This document shows, in pieces, positions 16,775-23,364 of a DNA stretch of 28,278 nucleotides. The translations under genes and the position numbers were made by a program. The notes beneath the pieces are model-generated. The model saw only the letters and a program-made list of their open reading frames with translations. It did not search any database and was not told the DNA's origin. Source of the DNA: Verrucomicrobia bacterium UBA1200. Its GTDB lineage: Bacteria > Verrucomicrobiota > Kiritimatiellia > RFP12 > UBA1067. The DNA lies in the NCBI GenBank assembly GCA_002309765.1, contig DBXY01000006.1, forward strand, positions 86,801 through 115,078, read 5' to 3'. Positions within the stretch are counted from its first letter, which is position 1. Every line of letters begins with the position of its first letter.

Positions 16775-17746
16775 ATGACCGAACAGACCTCCCCTACCGA
16801 TCCGCTTGCCGAATGGTTCTCCGTCTCCGCGTTGTCGCGGATAATCGGCGTTGGCGACACCGAAACCGAACGCGCCGCCATCGCCTGGGTGGGTTCCGAC
16901 GGCAAACGCTGGCGACCCTTGCTGACCTATAAGGTATTTCAATCGCTGGGTGGTACCGACACCCAAGCCATCATACCGGCCGCTGTGGCGGTGGAATGTT
17001 TCCACAAGGCGTCGCTCATCCACGACGACATCGAAGACAACGACGACGAACGCTACGGCCTTCCAACGGTTCACGCCCGCTACGGGATTCCGTTCGCGAT
17101 CAACGTCGGGGACTGGCTAATCGGGGCAGGATATCGTTTGTTGACCGCCGCCCCGTTCCACCCCGAGGTTCGAGCGGAACTCGTCCGGATCGCCGCCGAC
17201 GGCCACTCGCGGCTCTCGCAAGGACAGGGTTGGGAACTTGAATACTGCCGTACCCCTGCCCCGCTTACGCTTGATTTGGCCATCCGGCTCTACGAACTTA
17301 AAACCGCCTCGGCATTTGAAGTCGCGGTGCAGATTGGCGCCGCCGCCGCCGGAGCGACTGAGGAAATCCGTTCGCGGCTATCCGTGTTAAGCAGGTTCTT
17401 CGGCATCACTTACCAGCTGATGGATGACCGTGACGATTTCGCGCCGCACCCCGGGCGTACCGGCGATCTTCAATCCATTCGCCCCACCGCGTATCTGGCG
17501 GCAGCCTGCGCCAGTTCCGATCCGGCGATAAAGGCTGCGGTTGAGGAGCTTTGGATCAATAACGACCGTCAATTGCCGCTGCAGCGCCTCGGCGAATTAA
17601 TTGCCCGTTCTGAGATCCCCGCCCAAATCAACCGCATGTGCGATGACTATCGCGGCCAAATAATGCGTCTGATAGCCGAAATTCCGGCAGTTACTTTGCG
17701 CGAATTATTGGAAAGTTTAAGTCAAACAATCTTCAATAATCGTTAA
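16775..17746 (+). CDS. Polyprenyl (isoprenyl) diphosphate synthase
   Basis: A 323-residue trans-prenyltransferase that condenses isopentenyl diphosphate with an allylic diphosphate, in the cytoplasm. It has GKRWRP (43-48), the first Asp-rich motif LIHDDIEDND (DDxxD at 84-88) and the second YQLMDDRDDF (DDxxD at 217-221), both intact. Small residues before the first motif (HKAS) suggest a medium or long product, so a role in quinone side chain or other polyprenyl lipid supply is more likely than simple farnesyl diphosphate; this is inference. The N-terminal ~40 residues are short compared with some family members. It starts 14 bp after the cotransporter stop with a weak ribosome site, so it is probably co-transcribed. 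No isoprenoid-pathway partners are nearby. Confidence 0.92.
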   Translation: MTEQTSPTDPLAEWFSVSALSRIIGVGDTETERAAIAWVGSDGKRWRPLLTYKVFQSLGGTDTQAIIPAAVAVECFHKASLIHDDIEDNDDERYGLPTVHARYGIPFAINVGDWLIGAGYRLLTAAPFHPEVRAELVRIAADGHSRLSQGQGWELEYCRTPAPLTLDLAIRLYELKTASAFEVAVQIGAAAAGATEEIRSRLSVLSRFFGITYQLMDDRDDFAPHPGRTGDLQSIRPTAYLAAACASSDPAIKAAVEELWINNDRQLPLQRLGELIARSEIPAQINRMCDDYRGQIMRLIAEIPAVTLRELLESLSQTIFNNR

Positions 17747-17830
17747 CCGACAGCGTTCAGACCCTTGATTTTAGGGGCCAAAAACGATTATCACCCCCCA
17801 AATGCCCTATTTTTAAAGGTTTTTTTGATT

Positions 17831-17864
17831 TTTTTGCATTTTAATGTTGATTATTATGCAAAAA
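17831..17864. promoter_or_regulatory. Inverted repeat in the HU gene leader
   Basis: TTTTTGCAT (17831-17839) and its exact complement ATGCAAAAA (17856-17864) are separated by 16 bases. They sit about 65-100 bases before the HU-like start in a very A+T-rich stretch following the polyprenyl synthase stop. It may be an operator, an autoregulatory HU site or an mRNA hairpin. The region must hold the HU promoter (TTGCAT at 17834 and TTGATT at 17847 are -35 candidates), but no single -35/-10 pair stands out. The rest of 17747-17929 contains no gene I can support. Confidence 0.5.
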
Positions 17865-17929
17865 TAGTTAATGCTATTGGTGTTGTTGGAAGTTCCAGCA
17901 CATTGGATTAACCAATTAGGAGTAACATC

Positions 17930-18340
17930 ATGGCTACAAAAGCAACTAAGAAAGCAGCACCCGCGAAGAAGGCGGCTCCTGCTAAGAAAGCGGCTCCCGC
18001 CAAGGAAGCAGCTCCTGCCAAGAAAGCGGCTCCCGCCAAGAAGGCGAAGGCTGCCACCCCGACCACCAAGTCTGCCATTCTTGCTGATTTGGCCACTACC
18101 GGCGGAATCACCAAGACTCAGATTACCGCGATCTTTGATCGTCTGGTCGCAATCGCTTACGCTGGCGCCAAGGATGCCAAAGGCATCGTTATTCCCGGCA
18201 TCGGCAAGTTCTCCAAGCAGAAGAAGCCTGCCCGCAAGGGCCGCAATCCCGCCACCGGCGAGACGATGAAGATCCCGGCCAAGACGGTCGTGAAATTCAA
18301 AGTCGCCAAGGCTTTCACGGACGCCATTCAGGCTAAGTAA
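17930..18340 (+). CDS. HU-family DNA-binding protein with histone-H1-like N-terminal tail
   Basis: A 136-residue nucleoid protein. Residues 1-46 are an Ala/Pro/Lys tail with five AAPAKK hexads (residues 9-38; the third reads AAPAKE). Residues about 47-135 are a complete HU/IHF fold: helices KSAILADLATTGGITKTQI and IFDRLVAIAY, beta strands IVIPGIGKFSKQKKPARKG, the DNA-binding arm RNPATGETMKIPA, and VVKFKVAKAFTDAI. HU bends and compacts DNA; such tails add sequence-independent binding. Lys-rich tails of this sort are known in Deinococcus HU (N-terminal) and mycobacterial HupB (C-terminal). The ribosome site is strong (TTAGGAG, seven bases before ATG), and heavy use of AAG, GCT and GCC codons suggests high expression. 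It is a single-gene unit with its own terminator. Confidence 0.95.
   Translation: MATKATKKAAPAKKAAPAKKAAPAKEAAPAKKAAPAKKAKAATPTTKSAILADLATTGGITKTQITAIFDRLVAIAYAGAKDAKGIVIPGIGKFSKQKKPARKGRNPATGETMKIPAKTVVKFKVAKAFTDAIQAK
17954..18043 (+). repeat. Five 18-bp coding repeats (AAPAKK hexads)
   Basis: Five tandem 18-base units encode AAPAKK-type hexads in the HU tail. Units differ mostly at third positions (GCA/GCT/GCC, AAG/AAA), and one carries a Lys-to-Glu change. The array can change length by slippage, altering tail charge. Confidence 0.85.
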
Positions 18341-18361
18341 ACACCCGTAGGTGAATGCTTG

Positions 18362-18406
18362 AAAAAACGCAAATGAGTGTGCCTCGCATATTCATTTGCG
18401 TTTTTT
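18362..18406 (+). terminator. Strong intrinsic terminator after the HU gene
   Basis: AAAAAACGCAAATGA (18362-18376) and its exact complement TCATTTGCGTTTTTT (18392-18406) form a 15-bp stem with a 15-base loop. The last six bases of the 3' arm are the T run, 22 bases after the HU stop. The leading A run would let it act in the reverse direction too. Confidence 0.9.
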
Positions 18407-18437
18407 GCAATTAATAACCCGCAACCGCCCGGATCAA

Positions 18438-18731
18438 ATGGATTTTCCGATTTTTGAAGCCGCTATGATGCTCTGTTTCGGTTTGGCTTGGCCGGCCTCG
18501 CTGCTGAAATCTTGGCGGTCTCGTACCAACAAAGGCAAGAGTCTTTCATTTCTGATTATCGTTGCCGTCGGCTACGCCAGCGGACTGACCCATAAGCTTT
18601 GCTGGCAGCAGAAGGTGGACGGCGTAGTGTGGCTATACATCGCCAACGCCACAATGGTCGCGCTCGATATCTGTTTCTATATCCGCAACCATTTCATCGA
18701 CTTGAAACGCGACAAAGGGGACCTATCATGA
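18438..18731 (+). CDS. Small membrane protein, PQ-loop/SemiSWEET-like
   Basis: A 97-residue protein with three predicted membrane helices (about 6-22, 33-50, 65-85). The segment FGLAWPASLLKSWRSRTNKGKSLSF recalls PQ-loop or SemiSWEET proteins, where a proline after the first helix is followed by a K-W-R-T/S-K-S-x-x-G-x-S loop. SemiSWEETs are dimeric sugar uniporters of about this size, so a sugar-transport role alongside kduD is attractive but inferred. The start ATG at 18438 is chosen because it opens the first helix directly; a TTG start upstream would lie inside the terminator. Its TGA overlaps the kduD ATG (ATGA at 18728-18731), so the two are translationally coupled. The ribosome site is weak. 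Confidence 0.75.
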   Translation: MDFPIFEAAMMLCFGLAWPASLLKSWRSRTNKGKSLSFLIIVAVGYASGLTHKLCWQQKVDGVVWLYIANATMVALDICFYIRNHFIDLKRDKGDLS

Positions 18732-19495
18732 TTATCGACCATTTTTCCTTACACGGGTTTACCGCGCTGGTGACCGGCTGCAAACGCGGCATCGGCAAGG
18801 GTATCGCCGAAGCGCTGGCCGAGGCTGGCGCGGACATTATCGGGGTCAGCACTTCATTAGAGCCGACCGGAAGCGATGTCGAACAGGCGGTTGCCGCCCG
18901 GGGACGCAAGTTCACCGGCTATACCTGCGATTTCTCCAACCGCGACGCGGTGCATGAATTTATTCGCGACGTCACCGCCCGGCATCCGCGCATCGATATC
19001 CTGTTCAACAACGCGGGCAACATTTTGCGCAAACCGGCGGCGGAACACCCGGAAGAATACTGGGACAAAATCATCGAAATCAACCTCAACGCCCAATTCC
19101 TGCTGAGCCGCGATTTAGGTAAACTGATGTTGGAACGCGGTTGGGGAAAAATCGTCTTTACCGCCTCGCTGCTCTCATTCCAGGGTGGCATCAACGTTCC
19201 CGGCTACGCGGCTAGCAAAGGCGGCGTGGCGCAACTCTGCAAGGCGCTCGCCAACGAGTGGGCGGGGCGCGGCGTAAATGTCAACGCCATCGCTCCCGGT
19301 TATATCGCCACCGACAATACCGCGGCGCTACGGGCCGACCCGGATCGCAGCCGCCAGATTCTCGAACGCATTCCCGCCGGGCGCTGGGGACGTCCGGAAG
19401 ACCTACAAGGCGCGGCGGTGTTTCTCGCTTCCCACGCTTCGGATTATGTCAACGGTATCGTGTTGCCGGTGGATGGCGGCTGGCTCGGACGTTAA
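18728..19495 (+). CDS. kduD: 2-dehydro-3-deoxy-D-gluconate 5-dehydrogenase / 2-deoxy-D-gluconate 3-dehydrogenase
   Basis: A 255-residue SDR that interconverts 2,5-diketo-3-deoxygluconate and 2-keto-3-deoxygluconate with NAD(H), a late step in the use of pectin and other uronic-acid polysaccharides. It has the cofactor motif GCKRGIG (17-23), NNAG (94-97), and catalytic Ser147, Tyr160, Lys164. KduD-specific stretches include SLLSFQGGINVPGYAASKGG, LANEWAGRGVNVNAIAPGYI, ERIPAGRWGRPEDLQG and the terminal VDGGWLGR. The start at 18728 has AAAGGGG eight bases upstream and overlaps the previous stop by four bases; longer upstream starts would overlap the membrane-protein gene. The glycoside hydrolase follows after 17 bp. 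No kduI, kdgK or kdgA is in the window. Confidence 0.93.
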   Translation: MIIDHFSLHGFTALVTGCKRGIGKGIAEALAEAGADIIGVSTSLEPTGSDVEQAVAARGRKFTGYTCDFSNRDAVHEFIRDVTARHPRIDILFNNAGNILRKPAAEHPEEYWDKIIEINLNAQFLLSRDLGKLMLERGWGKIVFTASLLSFQGGINVPGYAASKGGVAQLCKALANEWAGRGVNVNAIAPGYIATDNTAALRADPDRSRQILERIPAGRWGRPEDLQGAAVFLASHASDYVNGIVLPVDGGWLGR

Positions 19496-19512
19496 CCAAC
19501 TTAGGAGCCGCC

Positions 19513-21075
19513 ATGAAAATCAACGTTACCTGTCTGTTTTTTTCTCTGAGTTTAATCGCGTCCGCAGCGGTTGCGGAGATTGTTCAGTTCAAAGATGCGG
19601 CTAAAATCAAGAGCTGGGACGCCTGGGGCGACAAAGCCCCGCCCACCAACACTGCGAATCGCGCCGCCGCCCCAAAGAAAGAGCGGAAGTGTGTGACGTG
19701 GATACGGTTGAACGAGCTTAATCCTGGACTTAAAGAGATCGGACGGCTGGCGGTTCGTGACGCGAAAGAGATCAAATCGTCCAAATGGTCGATTGGCTGC
19801 GAAACAATGGATCGCGATTACGCGGATTGGAACGCATACAAAGCGTGGTTGGGGCCGCTGGGCGTCAAGCACGGACGCTTGTTCTCCGGCTGGGCGAAAA
19901 CCGAGCAGGAAAAAGGGGTGTACGATTTCACCTGGTTCGATCCCCACGTCCGCGAAATGGCGGCGATGAGCGTAAAACCGTGGATCTGCCTCGCTTACGG
20001 CAATCCGGTTTGGGGCAGCGATTTCCGCCTCGGCATGAAAGTTAAACAGGTCACCGATAATCCGGAGGCGTTCGAAGCGTGGCTTCGTTACTGCACGGCG
20101 TGCGTAAATCGCTACAAGGATGTGGTTGACGAATGGGAGATTTGGAACGAGCCTTTCGGGCAAGGGCCGGAGTATGCCGAAATGTTCTACCGCACCGCCA
20201 AGGCAATCCGAGCCGTTCAGCCCAACGCCAAGATATTCTGCACCGCGATAAACTTCCCCAAAGACTACACCTGCGTGCTTGATAAGCTGAAACAGGAAAA
20301 CGCGCTCGACCTAGGCTCATACTTTATCTACCACCCGTACTATCCGAATCCCGACACGGCGTATGATAAAATCGCGGCGCCTTTGCGCAAACTGGTCAAA
20401 AGCTACAGCGACGCGTTCGACGTAATGCAGGGCGAGACCGGATGCCCTTCCCAGCTTGAATTCGCCCACGCGCTTTCCAATATTGAATGGACGGAATACG
20501 CGCAGGCGAAATGGGATCTCCGTCGCACCATCGGTGACGCGGCGCGAGAGATTCCTTGCAATGTTTTTACGATGATCGACCTGCAATACACCTTTATGCT
20601 CCAAAGTTTCGGGCTTATCCGATCCAACACCCTCAAGGAGTTTGTTTACCGCCGGCCCAGCTATTATGCGATGCAAAACGTCTTCAGTCTCCTTGACGAC
20701 GAGGCGCGTCCGGTGAAGATCGTGTCTCAACCGGGATTCCCAATCGAACAACGCTTTGACCCTAAAGACACGGGCAAGCGCACGCTCTTTTCCGTCCGCT
20801 TTGCCCGCGGCGACAACTTGTTCCGCTTTATGTGGTTTTCCGACAGCAGACCGTCCGCCACCCTCGGTTTCGACCGGGTTAAGATTAACCTGCCCGGCCG
20901 AGTGGAGCGTCCGGTGTGGGTAGAGATGATCACCGGACGGGTATTTGAAATCCCCGCCGAGACCGTCACCCATACCGACGACACTACGGTTATCCGCAAT
21001 GTGCCGATGTGGGATTCGCCGGTGATGGTGACCGACCTGCAATCTGTGCCGATGCGCGAGGCTAACAACAAATGA
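19513..21075 (+). CDS. Exported clan GH-A-like glycoside hydrolase (GH39/GH5-like)
   Basis: A 520-residue exported protein. The signal peptide is MKINVTCLFFSLSLIASAAVA, with cleavage before EIVQF. The core looks like a TIM-barrel retaining glycosidase of clan GH-A: a FSGWAKTEQEKGVYDFTWFD strand/loop early in the barrel, the acid/base Glu213 in DEWEIWNEPF, IYHPYYPNPD, and a probable nucleophile Glu308 in FDVMQGETGCP. A C-terminal beta domain (from about 430) follows. The layout resembles GH39 or unassigned GH5/GH-A members, which cleave beta-xylosides or uronic-acid-bearing glycans, but I cannot assign the family or substrate. The ribosome site AGGAG is well placed before ATG 19513. It lies 17 bp after kduD, and its TGA overlaps the next ATG, so it belongs to a uronate or hemicellulose utilisation operon. 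Confidence 0.85.
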   Translation: MKINVTCLFFSLSLIASAAVAEIVQFKDAAKIKSWDAWGDKAPPTNTANRAAAPKKERKCVTWIRLNELNPGLKEIGRLAVRDAKEIKSSKWSIGCETMDRDYADWNAYKAWLGPLGVKHGRLFSGWAKTEQEKGVYDFTWFDPHVREMAAMSVKPWICLAYGNPVWGSDFRLGMKVKQVTDNPEAFEAWLRYCTACVNRYKDVVDEWEIWNEPFGQGPEYAEMFYRTAKAIRAVQPNAKIFCTAINFPKDYTCVLDKLKQENALDLGSYFIYHPYYPNPDTAYDKIAAPLRKLVKSYSDAFDVMQGETGCPSQLEFAHALSNIEWTEYAQAKWDLRRTIGDAAREIPCNVFTMIDLQYTFMLQSFGLIRSNTLKEFVYRRPSYYAMQNVFSLLDDEARPVKIVSQPGFPIEQRFDPKDTGKRTLFSVRFARGDNLFRFMWFSDSRPSATLGFDRVKINLPGRVERPVWVEMITGRVFEIPAETVTHTDDTTVIRNVPMWDSPVMVTDLQSVPMREANNK

Positions 21076-22004
21076 TTGACATCCCCAACACCGCCGCCGA
21101 CATTAACCCGCCGGCATTAAAACACGTTTACGGTCCGGTATCTTCGCGGCGTTACGGCCAATCGCTGGGGGTGGATCTCTCCGTGCCCAAGACTTGCAGT
21201 TTCAACTGCCTGTTCTGCCAAATCGGACCCACCCCGGCCACCATGGCGGAACGCAATGAAATCCCGCCGATATCCGAAGTGCTGGCAGAACTAGACTTTT
21301 GGCGCGATTCCGGCGGCACCGCAGATTTCATCACCGCCGCTGGTTCCGGCGAGCCCACGCTGCACCGGCACTTCGGCAAGGTTTTCCGCTGGGCGCACGA
21401 AAAAGGTGACTGCCGTACCTTGCTGCTTTCCAACGGCTCACTGTTTTGGGATCCCGAAGTGCGCCGCGACGCGAAACTTGCGGACGTGGTCAAGGTTTCT
21501 CTTCACGCTTGGGACCAGAGTTCGTTTGAGCGGATCTGCCGCCCCCACCCCACCCTGCGGCTCGACCGAATTGTGGAGGGGTACCGTAAATTCCGCGAAG
21601 AGTTCACCGGACGTTTGGATTGCGAGGTTTTCATTATTCCGGGCATCAACGATTCCGACGAAGCGGCGACAAAAACCGCAGAGCTGGTGAAAAGCTTCTC
21701 CCCCGATTACATAACCCTTAACACGGCAATCCGTCCCCCGGCTGAATCCGGGGTTGTTGCCTGCCCGCCTGAACGGATAAGGGCGCTATTGCAGCTTTTC
21801 GGTCCAAACGCCTATGCTGGCGGCGGCGAACCGCCAGCCGTCACCATCCCCTTTTCCGAAACGGCACTGCTCAACCTTTTAAGCCGACACCCCGTCTCCA
21901 TCCCGGTTTTGTCCCGCACTTTCTCCAAGAGCGAAAGTGAAATGCGGGAAATTTTGAAAGAAATGAAAAACCGCGGATTGCCGGCGTTCGCAATTATGGA
22001 ATAA
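21072..22004 (+). CDS. Radical SAM protein, COG0731-like
   Basis: A 310-residue radical SAM protein. The 4Fe-4S cluster motif is Cys42-x3-Cys46-x2-Cys49 (CSFNCLFCQIG), preceded by the family landmark VYGPVSSRRYGQSLGVDL seen in the COG0731 (wyosine-like Fe-S oxidoreductase) group. Other barrel landmarks are the SAM-binding-type AAGSGEPTLHRHFG, LLLSNGSLFW, VKVSLHAWDQSSFERI and IIPGINDSDE. The C-terminal ~60 residues (PVSIPVLSRTFSKSESEMREI onward) resemble a small winged-helix. Substrate is unknown; family members are generally uncharacterised in bacteria. The start overlaps the glycosidase stop (ATGA), so it is the last gene of the operon. It ends exactly against the converging SHD1-like gene (22004/22005), with no intergenic base and no visible terminator. 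Confidence 0.88.
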   Translation: MIDIPNTAADINPPALKHVYGPVSSRRYGQSLGVDLSVPKTCSFNCLFCQIGPTPATMAERNEIPPISEVLAELDFWRDSGGTADFITAAGSGEPTLHRHFGKVFRWAHEKGDCRTLLLSNGSLFWDPEVRRDAKLADVVKVSLHAWDQSSFERICRPHPTLRLDRIVEGYRKFREEFTGRLDCEVFIIPGINDSDEAATKTAELVKSFSPDYITLNTAIRPPAESGVVACPPERIRALLQLFGPNAYAGGGEPPAVTIPFSETALLNLLSRHPVSIPVLSRTFSKSESEMREILKEMKNRGLPAFAIME

Positions 22005-22445
22005 TCAATCTGGCCGCTTGCCGATGCGGTCGGAAAGCATCTTAATGTCGGCGTCTTCAATTCCGGCTTCGCGGCAACGCCGCGCAAATGCGTTGAGAAT
22101 CGCCTTGCGGCGGGCAGCGGCTTTTTCCGGTTCCAGACGTCCGCTCTCTTCAAGCGACTGCGTCTGTACCCAATCTTCTGAGGCGCGCCGAAAGGTGGGA
22201 GCCAACGCCGGAGGCACCGGAAGATAACCCGCCTCGCGACAGGCCCGCTGCCGGGTGGCGGGATCGAGTTTTGCCAACTCAATCCGGTTGGTCGCGCCAT
22301 CCTCGGCAAAAACAAAAGTGGCGGCGGTATCGTCAACCGCCAGAAGTTTCGCCGAAAACGCACGACCGACCGCGTTGGTCCAAACACCGGCTGCGGCGGA
22401 TAACGCCGCAGCCGTCAATATGAATGTTGCAAGATATCTCGTCAT
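22005..22445 (-). CDS. Small exported SHD1-like domain protein
   Basis: A 146-residue exported protein with signal peptide MTRYLATFILTAAALSAAAG. Residues about 21-68 (VWTNAVGRAFSAKLLAVDD, ATFVFAEDGATNRIELAKL, DPATRQRA) fit the SHD1 pattern of a W-T...G-x-x-x-x-A-x-x strand, V-x-x-x-x-x-D-G strand and x-x-x-x-L-x-x-x-D end, a fold frequent in exported PVC proteins. The remainder is charged helix. Its ATG overlaps the stop of the calcium-binding protein gene (ATGA at 22442-22445), so it is translationally coupled as the third gene of the giant-protein operon. Function is unknown; in other proteins SHD1 is thought to bind partners. Confidence 0.75.
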   Translation of the reverse strand: MTRYLATFILTAAALSAAAGVWTNAVGRAFSAKLLAVDDTAATFVFAEDGATNRIELAKLDPATRQRACREAGYLPVPPALAPTFRRASEDWVQTQSLEESGRLEPEKAAARRKAILNAFARRCREAGIEDADIKMLSDRIGKRPD

Positions 22446-23284
22446 TGTACGGCAACCTTAAAGAACATCGATTCAAGATTCCTATCGGTATAAACCGTGA
22501 TGTTGCGTCCGCTGCCCTTGTATGTCCTATACTCCAATTCGCCTTCCGGTTCGGCAGCGGTAGCCACCGGGGTCCAGTTCGGGTTCGTAAGCGACTCGGT
22601 CATGAGCAAACGGTAGGTATGGTTTCCCGCCGTGGTGAAGGTAACCGCGATCCGTCCCGTATCCGACAAAGAATGCACCGATACGATGGTCAATAAATCA
22701 GTGGCAAGGAAGGGATCAGTTCCCGACAGATACTCTTGAAGGTTGGTCATGCCGTCGCCATCGGCATCGCCATTCGGTTTAAACGCCGCAACGGCGGAGT
22801 TGGAGTAATCCCGTCCCGCCAACTCCAACACCCACTTTTCCCATTCGTCGGGCATACCGTCGCCGTCGGCGTCACCGCCCAAAGAGTAGTCAATGTGCTG
22901 CGCCGTTCCATTTACCGGAGTCGTAAAGACCGGGTTTGGCGTAAGGGCCTGGTCTTCTCCGGCAATTTGGCACCGGATAAGCATTACCGTACCCTTGACC
23001 ACTGCGTATGGACGCGTCGGGCCTTCGCTGTCAATCTCCAGCGAGAGACGGTAGTTCATTCCGGGGTATGCCGTAGCGCCAACCGCAGTTGACGCATACA
23101 CGGTTCCGTTGGGATCGGCGTTCTTCACGAGTTTCATCGTTGCGCCGTCGTTCGTGGTGAGCGGCGAACCGTACATATCGCGAACCAGGCCGTAGGTGAC
23201 CACCGGGGCCTGAGGAATGGATGCCGCCCGGCCCATCGCCGCACAGAGAGCGGCAATCGCTACGATTTCAATTGTTTTTTTCAT
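22442..23284 (-). CDS. Exported protein with two thrombospondin-3-type calcium sites
   Basis: A 280-residue exported protein with signal peptide KKTIEIVAIAALCAAMGRAA. A beta-rich N-terminal domain (25-130) is followed by two calcium-binding thrombospondin-3-like loops: DADGDGMPDEWEKW at 138-151 and DADGDGMTNLQEYLSGTDP at 173-191. The second has the N-L-Q-E-Y-x-x-G-T-D-P ending common in PVC exported proteins. A C-terminal beta domain of about 85 residues (IVSVHSLSDTGRIAVTFTTA, YRLLMTESLTNPNWTPV) ends at FFKVAVQ, and could be a surface-anchoring or sorting module. It starts 80 bp after the giant gene, with AAAGG as ribosome site and a stem-loop between, and overlaps the SHD1-like gene by four bases. 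Confidence 0.85.
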   Translation of the reverse strand: MKKTIEIVAIAALCAAMGRAASIPQAPVVTYGLVRDMYGSPLTTNDGATMKLVKNADPNGTVYASTAVGATAYPGMNYRLSLEIDSEGPTRPYAVVKGTVMLIRCQIAGEDQALTPNPVFTTPVNGTAQHIDYSLGGDADGDGMPDEWEKWVLELAGRDYSNSAVAAFKPNGDADGDGMTNLQEYLSGTDPFLATDLLTIVSVHSLSDTGRIAVTFTTAGNHTYRLLMTESLTNPNWTPVATAAEPEGELEYRTYKGSGRNITVYTDRNLESMFFKVAVQ

Positions 23285-23314
23285 GACATTTGCCTTTCGT
23301 CATTCTGAGCATCC

Positions 23315-23354
23315 GCGTTCGACCGCATCCGGTTTTGCCGGTACGGTCGAACGC
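23315..23354 (-). promoter_or_regulatory. Perfect 11-bp stem-loop between the giant gene and the calcium-binding gene
   Basis: GCGTTCGACCG (23315-23325) and its exact complement CGGTCGAACGC (23344-23354) enclose an 18-base loop that itself contains CCGG-TTTTG-CCGG, able to form a small inner stem. It begins 10 bases after the giant gene's stop and ends about 30 bases before the next start on the minus strand. No T run follows, so it is more likely an mRNA-stability or processing hairpin, or an attenuating structure, than an intrinsic terminator. Confidence 0.7.
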
Positions 23355-23364
23355 AATCTTACTC

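Noticed and set aside
17747..17830. Possible terminator for the polyprenyl synthase gene (AGGGG...CCCCCC, and CCTATTTTTAAAGG before a T run)
   Set aside because: Stems are short or mismatched; the T-rich sequence alone is not enough.
18599..18727. A 43-codon N-terminal extension of KduD
   Set aside because: It overlaps the PQ-loop-like gene in another frame, and the ATG at 18728 has a ribosome site and fits KduD length.
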